Origin: Patescibacteria group bacterium
GTDB lineage: Bacteria > Patescibacteriota > Minisyncoccia > Phycocordibacterales > SIBU01
Length of the DNA: 8,140 nt
NCBI GenBank assembly: GCA_018968805.1
Contig: JAGWZX010000021.1
Span: forward strand, 1-8,140
Direction of reading: 5' to 3'
Shown here: positions 5,443-8,140 of the stretch, one piece after another
How positions within the stretch are numbered: the first letter of the stretch is position 1
How the letters are laid out: each line of letters starts with the position of its first letter
Program-made: the position numbers and the translations under genes
The notes under the pieces: model-generated
Told to the model about the DNA's origin: nothing
The model's database searches: none
Seen by the model: only the letters and a program-made list of their open reading frames with translations

Positions 5443-5943
5443 TTAAAGATACGGCTTTAGCATCCTTGAAATTTTTTTAACGTCCGCACTGCCGGGCTTC
5501 AAGACAAGATCAACCTCGCGGGTAAGTCGCGCGCAAATATTATCAAACTGGACTTTATTGATCTCGCGCATTTCCATGTTATCCATAATAATCTTGAGTT
5601 TTTCAGTGTCTTTACGTTTATTTATTTTGTCAGTCATCTTTTCCAACTCAATATATGAAATATGTTTCGCTTTTACCCAAACCAGAGTGGCCCCGTTAGG
5701 CAACTCATATACTTCATTTACACGCTCCGTCACCTTTGACTCAAAACCGAGTTTGGAAAACATTTGAATAAACGGCGCGATCTGCTCTTTACTTATCTTC
5801 ACCGAGTATTCCTCACAATCATGGCCGTGGAAACAACCCTTCTTCAAAACCACTTCCGATTTACCGGAAGAGTCGGTGCGAACGCGCATATCATAATTAT
5901 TCCCGCCAATCGTTCCCAAAAACATCACGGACAGACGGCGCAC
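5443..5943 (-). CDS. CYTH-domain protein, N-terminally shortened
   Basis: Resembles CYTH (class IV adenylate cyclase / triphosphatase-fold) proteins as found in small-genome bacteria. Visible strands are YDMRVRTD (Arg20, Arg22), VVLKKG (31-36), CEEYSVKI (43-50), 'KLGFESKVTERVNEVYEL' with Lys70/Arg74, and YIELEKM (97-103). Together these supply the basic and acidic residues expected to line the tunnel for a polyphosphate-bearing substrate. The first strand, which carries the family's ExExK motif, is missing. The frame stays open upstream to a TAG at 5994-5992, adding 16 plausible residues (LRRKLKKFRKRPT) without a start codon; before that TAG comes an in-frame 'LRYFLK'. The GTG at 5943 has only a weak AGGAA about 11 bases away; ATG 5925 is an alternative. 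Either a truncated gene or one that starts with a non-standard N-terminus. Family call moderate; activity unlikely without ExExK. Confidence 0.6.
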   Translation of the reverse strand: MRRLSVMFLGTIGGNNYDMRVRTDSSGKSEVVLKKGCFHGHDCEEYSVKISKEQIAPFIQMFSKLGFESKVTERVNEVYELPNGATLVWVKAKHISYIELEKMTDKINKRKDTEKLKIIMDNMEMREINKVQFDNICARLTREVDLVLKPGSADVKKISRMLKPYL

Positions 5944-5971
5944 AGTCGGCCGTTTCCTAAACTTCTTTAGC

Positions 5972-6298
5972 TTACGGCGGAGGCCGGACGGCTACTTGAG
6001 AAAGTATCTCAAAAGCCAAGGCGCGAGAGGCGCTGTTTCCGCCGCCGAAGTTATTATCCATGAAATCAATGTAGTTGATGCCGAAAAGGCGATCAAACTC
6101 ATTGATGATTTCCATGGTATTCTCGACGGCGTACATCACAAGCCGCTTGTCCGTGTCGCAAAAACTGCAGTCAAAGCCGCAGCCGTATGATGTCAGAAGT
6201 GGCAGATAGGCAACAGACCCCTGAATACCAAGAATGGTGCCGATTCGCCCAGCGTGAGGATTGCCGACAAAGGAGTAAAGATCCCTGAACGGAACAGG
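5972..6298 (-). pseudogene. Radical-SAM fragment B (B12-type-like), start-less
   Basis: An open frame of 108 codons without ATG/GTG/TTG before its key motif. It carries the radical-SAM cluster-binding motif YGCGFDCSFCD (Cys40, Cys44, Cys47 of the open frame). The context 'LPLLTSYGC...' and 'FGINYIDFMDNNFG' is typical of the core start of cobalamin-associated radical-SAM enzymes. Both ends are missing: the upstream TAA at 6301-6299 precludes its own N-terminus, and the frame ends at 5974-5972 after a non-conserved tail, directly beside the CYTH remnant. It overlaps the end of the upstream radical-SAM frame by 106 bp in the -1 frame. Best read as the remnant of a second enzyme left after a deletion. 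Confidence 0.7.
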
Positions 6299-6750
6299 TT
6301 AATAATGGTTTCAAAATCGGGATGAAGAAAAGGATCACCACCACCGATTTTGACGTACATCACACCTAACTTCTGAATCTCTGCCGCGAGCTTCTCGATT
6401 ATCATCACCGACAAAGATACTTTCTGACCGCGTCCCGCTCCGGAGAGACAGAACGGGCATTGGAGCGAACAAGCCAGCGTTATGTCGAGGTAAATCTTGA
6501 ACGGAGCAGAATAAGCGTTCGAGACGGGTGAATTGTGAATAACACGCACCGATCCCTCATGTGGCTTAGATCCGACAAGCTGTCCTATCAGATCGGATTG
6601 GGCCAGACCGAAAGGAATTCGCTGTGGAGATTGCAAAGTATGAACTTTCAATACTCCGCTGTCGGAATCAAACTCCACCAGCTTATCGACTTCCTCTTCC
6701 CGTAAGGAAGAAAAGCCGAAGCTGGTGTTTTCCAGCCTTACGATTTTCAT
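6193..6750 (-). pseudogene. Radical-SAM protein A, C-terminally broken
   Basis: 185 residues against 300-400 for most radical-SAM enzymes. An 85-residue N-terminal part of unknown fold precedes the core: LDITLACSLQCPFCLSG with Cys94, Cys98 and Cys101 (CX3CX2C, binds the [4Fe-4S] cluster), and the GGGDP motif (136-140; the usual GGE/GGD SAM contact), then 'HPDFETIINLFRSG'. After about residue 162, where an 'STNG'-like strand is expected, the sequence becomes non-conserved and stops at TGA 6195-6193. The start ATG 6750 has AAGGAGG seven bases upstream. That site sits in the 15-bp gap after the Nudix stop, so the two were one translational unit. The break coincides with the beginning of radical-SAM fragment B in another frame. 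Loss of most of the barrel makes activity unlikely. Confidence 0.85.
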
Positions 6751-6757
6751 GGCTTTT

Positions 6758-6764
6758 CCTCCTT
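6758..6764 (-). promoter_or_regulatory. Strong ribosome binding site of radical-SAM gene A
   Basis: AAGGAGG on the minus strand, seven bases before ATG 6750 and partly inside the end region of the Nudix gene, indicating coupled translation. Confidence 0.85.
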
Positions 6765-6765
6765 T

Positions 6766-7416
6766 TCAGTCGAGAATTCGGGGGGTTAGCAGGCCTGCTT
6801 TCAGACAACGGGCGGCGGCGATGGCCGTGCCAATCGGTTTGAGAATTCCATCGTCAGGCAGATTGATTCTTGAAGTGATCTTTCCGCCTGCTTCTTGAAA
6901 TTCTTTGACTGACATTGGGTTTCCCGCCAACTGCAGAAGCAAGTCTGCGCCCAACTCAATCAGAGCAGGGTCGTCAATCGGTCTTATCTCGCCAGAAGTA
7001 AACTTTCCGGCGTAGATCAAGACATTGGTGAACGGTTTGCGTCCGACTTCGGCGCGCGGACTGCGAAAGATGATGATGGGCAGAGGCTCATTCGTCAAAT
7101 CAGTGGCAAGAGATATTTTTTCAATGGACTCTGGACCCATTAAAATCGTCTTGTTGCCGCGATGATCTGTGATGCTCACGTCTGACCCAACTTCCTCAAT
7201 CGCTTCCCTGTGCAACGAAGCACCCGGCAATTCGTTCGGTTCCAGTTTTCCACCAATCCCGCCAAAAGGCAGGATCGAGATACCCTCTTCGGTCTTGCCC
7301 CAACGGTGGGGCTGCTTTAAGGTGAAGCAGAAACCGAGGCCTCGGGTTGCCAACAATCCGGTCCCCAGATCCGCTTCGGGATCTTGAAGAAACTGCTCCA
7401 GCTTGTGCTCTTTCAT
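6766..7416 (-). CDS. Nudix hydrolase-family protein
   Basis: 216 residues. The Nudix box G-X5-E-X7-R-E-X2-E-E-X-G is complete at residues 56-77 (Gly56, Glu62, Arg70, Glu71, Glu74, Glu75, Gly77), so metal-dependent hydrolysis of a nucleoside diphosphate linked to another moiety is expected. It is preceded by 'ILPFGGIGG', matching the strand before the box. A C-terminal extension (about 150-216, helical, including a PIGTAIAAARCL segment) is not part of the Nudix fold. The start at 7416 is chosen because AAGGAGG lies eight bases upstream; the frame could extend to an ATG at 7545, but that stretch carries a promoter, a palindrome and low-complexity Lys-rich sequence. It is the first gene of a unit with radical-SAM gene A, hinting at a role in nucleotide or cofactor chemistry for a pathway now broken. 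Substrate unknown. Confidence 0.88.
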   Translation of the reverse strand: MKEHKLEQFLQDPEADLGTGLLATRGLGFCFTLKQPHRWGKTEEGISILPFGGIGGKLEPNELPGASLHREAIEEVGSDVSITDHRGNKTILMGPESIEKISLATDLTNEPLPIIIFRSPRAEVGRKPFTNVLIYAGKFTSGEIRPIDDPALIELGADLLLQLAGNPMSVKEFQEAGGKITSRINLPDDGILKPIGTAIAAARCLKAGLLTPRILD

Positions 7417-7424
7417 TTCTGTAT

Positions 7425-7431
7425 CCTCCTT
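7425..7431 (-). promoter_or_regulatory. Ribosome binding site deciding the Nudix start
   Basis: AAGGAGG on the minus strand, eight bases before ATG 7416. It decides the start against the in-frame ATG at 7545. Confidence 0.85.
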
Positions 7432-7456
7432 AGGTTTTTGGTTGTCAACGTATCCA

Positions 7457-7470
7457 CCAGAACGTTCTGG
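7457..7470. promoter_or_regulatory. Perfect 14-bp palindrome, possible operator
   Basis: CCAGAACGTTCTGG lies in the leader of the Nudix gene, just downstream of the candidate promoter, where a bound repressor would block transcription. It resembles half-sites of LexA-like boxes (GAAC...GTTC) but lacks their four-base spacer. No regulator gene is in the window. Confidence 0.5.
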
Positions 7471-7483
7471 CTTGACTTTGTAT

Positions 7484-7511
7484 TTTGTAGCAAAAAAACG
7501 TATTTTATCAA
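7484..7511 (-). promoter_or_regulatory. Candidate promoter of the Nudix-radical SAM unit
   Basis: On the minus strand, TTGATA (7511-7506, 5 of 6 to -35), a 16-bp spacer and TACAAA (7489-7484, 4 of 6 to -10). A second TACAAA lies seven bases further. Transcription would start near 7477-7470, giving a leader of about 55-60 nt that includes the palindrome at 7457-7470. Confidence 0.4.
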
Positions 7512-7588
7512 GGGTATTGTGTATTTTAGAAACAAATGTATTCATAGATTTAGGTAATTAGTTTGAAACGTAACCAAAATGTATATTA

Positions 7589-7879
7589 CCCCGAATTACG
7601 AAATTCCCCAACCCGCCAAGACTCCGGCGCTCTGAATAATCACAGCTGTATGTGATTTGAAATTTTCTCACTTTGCGAAATGAAAAATACGAATAGTTGA
7701 AACAAAAACAATCAGGCAATCATGTAAGCCGGGACGGGGGAAAGGTAATCGGTCAGGTATCCGCGAACTGAACGGCAAACGGTAGAAATGAGATTATGGA
7801 ATTGCTTCAGCTTGCCGAAGTTGTCCTCAATCTGCATGCGAGTTTTCAAGAGTTCAATGGGGTATTTCGTAATTTGGGA
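7589..7879. mobile_element. MITE-like deletion derivative with terminal inverted repeats
   Basis: Ends at 7589-7610 and 7858-7879 are inverted repeats matching at 19 of 22 positions around the core AATTACGAAAT. The 291-bp interior holds a 49-codon transposase C-terminus (7861-7712, minus) and a hairpin AATCACA/TGTGATT (7638-7657), but no N-terminal or central transposase part. This is the layout of an internally deleted, non-autonomous insertion sequence. A target-site duplication is not evident. Confidence 0.6.
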
Positions 7880-7882
7880 TAT
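7712..7882 (-). pseudogene. C-terminal remnant of a DDE-type transposase
   Basis: From about 7861 the frame reads PIELLKTRMQIEDNFGKLKQ... then RSVRGYLTDYL...AYMIA and stop. 'R-x-IE-x-NFGKLKQF' followed by a basic patch and a hydrophobic tail looks like the C-terminal catalytic Glu helix of DDE insertion-sequence transposases (IS5/IS982-like styles). The frame is open back to a TAA at 7885 but has no start, and the N-terminal two thirds are absent. The family assignment within DDE transposases is uncertain. Confidence 0.55.
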
Positions 7883-8018
7883 TTAAGGAAGTCTCCCTGA
7901 CCAAAACACAAAAACGCGCTTTTGAACGCGCCGAACGAAATTTTGCCAAAGGTAACATCTTGACTTATTATTTATCCACAGTGTCACCCTTGAAGGTTAA
8001 CTGCAGTACGTTAAATAA
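7880..8018. other. Spacer between the two mobile-element remnants
   Basis: No credible gene. TGTCACCC at 7982-7989 begins with TG and lies about 30 bases beyond the stop of the adjacent transposase, so it could mark that element's end; the opposite end is outside the window. A direct repeat of AACGCGC occurs around 7914 and 7925. Nothing else was seen. Confidence 0.3.
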
Positions 8019-8140
8019 TCAAGACCTTTGCAACACTTCCTGTGGTGTTTGGTAATTGATTCCCATGTGTAATCTTTCGGTATTGTAGTATTTTAAATAT
8101 TTTGGAATTTCGATTTTGAAATTTTCCAATGTGTTTGCTG
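8019..8140 (-). CDS. Integrase-core transposase C-terminus, cut by the window edge
   Basis: The last 40 codons of a transposase with an rve-type integrase core (IS3/IS481 style). 'KYLKYYNTERLHMGINYQTPQEVL' shows the hallmark YNxxRxHxxLxYxTPxEhL tail, interrupted only by conservative changes, and ends at TGA 8021-8019. The catalytic core lies beyond 8140. In these families the gene ends close to the element's terminal repeat. It marks the right side as a site of insertion-sequence activity, in line with the broken genes next to it. Confidence 0.8.
   Translation of the reverse strand, partial: ANTLENFKIEIPKYLKYYNTERLHMGINYQTPQEVLQRS

Noticed and set aside
5996..6190. Plus-strand open frame opposite radical-SAM fragment B
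   Set aside because: The minus strand encodes recognisable radical-SAM motifs over the same bases, so this is a mirror of that coding sequence.
6193..6298. Programmed -1 frameshift producing a two-domain radical-SAM fusion
   Set aside because: No X-XXY-YYZ slippery heptamer or obvious stimulatory hairpin was found, and the fusion would join half a barrel to another incomplete core.
7457..7470. LexA (SOS) box
   Set aside because: GAAC and GTTC halves abut without the four-base spacer of the Gram-positive LexA box, so only an unspecific operator-like palindrome is claimed.
7417..7545. A 43-residue N-terminal extension of the Nudix protein from ATG 7545
   Set aside because: It has no ribosome binding site, overlaps the promoter and palindrome, and lies before the strong AAGGAGG at 7425-7431.
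7638..7657. TCACA-N6-TGTGA read as a CRP/FNR-type site
   Set aside because: The half-sites are in the opposite order to the CRP consensus (TGTGA-N6-TCACA), and it lies inside a mobile remnant; a simple hairpin is more likely.
1..8140. CRISPR array, tRNA or rRNA genes
   Set aside because: No regularly spaced identical repeats, no cloverleaf with TTCRANY and acceptor pairing, and no rRNA signature stretch were seen on either strand.

Overview
The window looks like a piece of a compact bacterial genome with the standard genetic code (TGA ends most of the reading frames). It has AT-rich extended -10 promoters, tightly packed genes and an accessory right half. I infer a Patescibacteria/CPR (Parcubacteria-like) chromosome. 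The basis is the type of membrane histidine kinase (H-Q-I-R H-box) and the form of the CYTH-domain protein. This is a judgement from memory of protein style, not a search result, so the phylum should be held loosely.

Left edge (1-408, minus strand). A transcription-attenuating T-box riboswitch is readable almost base by base: a promoter inside the 3' end of the histidine kinase gene, a very short Stem I, a GCAA-capped Stem III, an odd 31-nt perfect hairpin, the antiterminator with its UGGC/ACC bulge, and the competing terminator. It precedes a gene of which only about 12 codons lie in the window, presumably an aminoacyl-tRNA synthetase or an amino-acid-related gene.

Leftward operon (347-4418, minus). 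A perfect extended -10 promoter at 4410-4418 starts a lysophospholipid/glycerolipid acyltransferase of the PlsC family. A 548-residue protein that I cannot assign follows, with its own apparently leaderless promoter. Eight bases further is a polytopic membrane histidine kinase without a response regulator. The set suggests an envelope-lipid module with a sensor, but the link is inferred from gene order only. Facing the other way from the same 84-bp intergenic space is a second PlsC-family acyltransferase (4477-5208, plus), closed by a strong intrinsic terminator. A 234-bp run of stacked GC-rich hairpins (5208-5442) separates it from the next, convergent gene.

Right half (5443-8140, minus), decaying accessory DNA. 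In transcription order, a Nudix hydrolase (6766-7416) is tightly coupled to a radical-SAM gene (6193-6750). That gene runs out of frame into the core of a second, different radical-SAM protein (5972-6298), which in turn abuts an N-terminally shortened CYTH-domain gene (5443-5943). These look like deletion scars that joined pieces of what was a longer metabolic cluster. Upstream of the Nudix gene are a candidate promoter and a perfect 14-bp palindrome (possible operator). Beyond them lie a 291-bp MITE-like element with terminal inverted repeats that carries only a transposase C-terminus, and then the 3' end of an integrase-core transposase cut by the window edge. No tRNA, rRNA or CRISPR array was seen.
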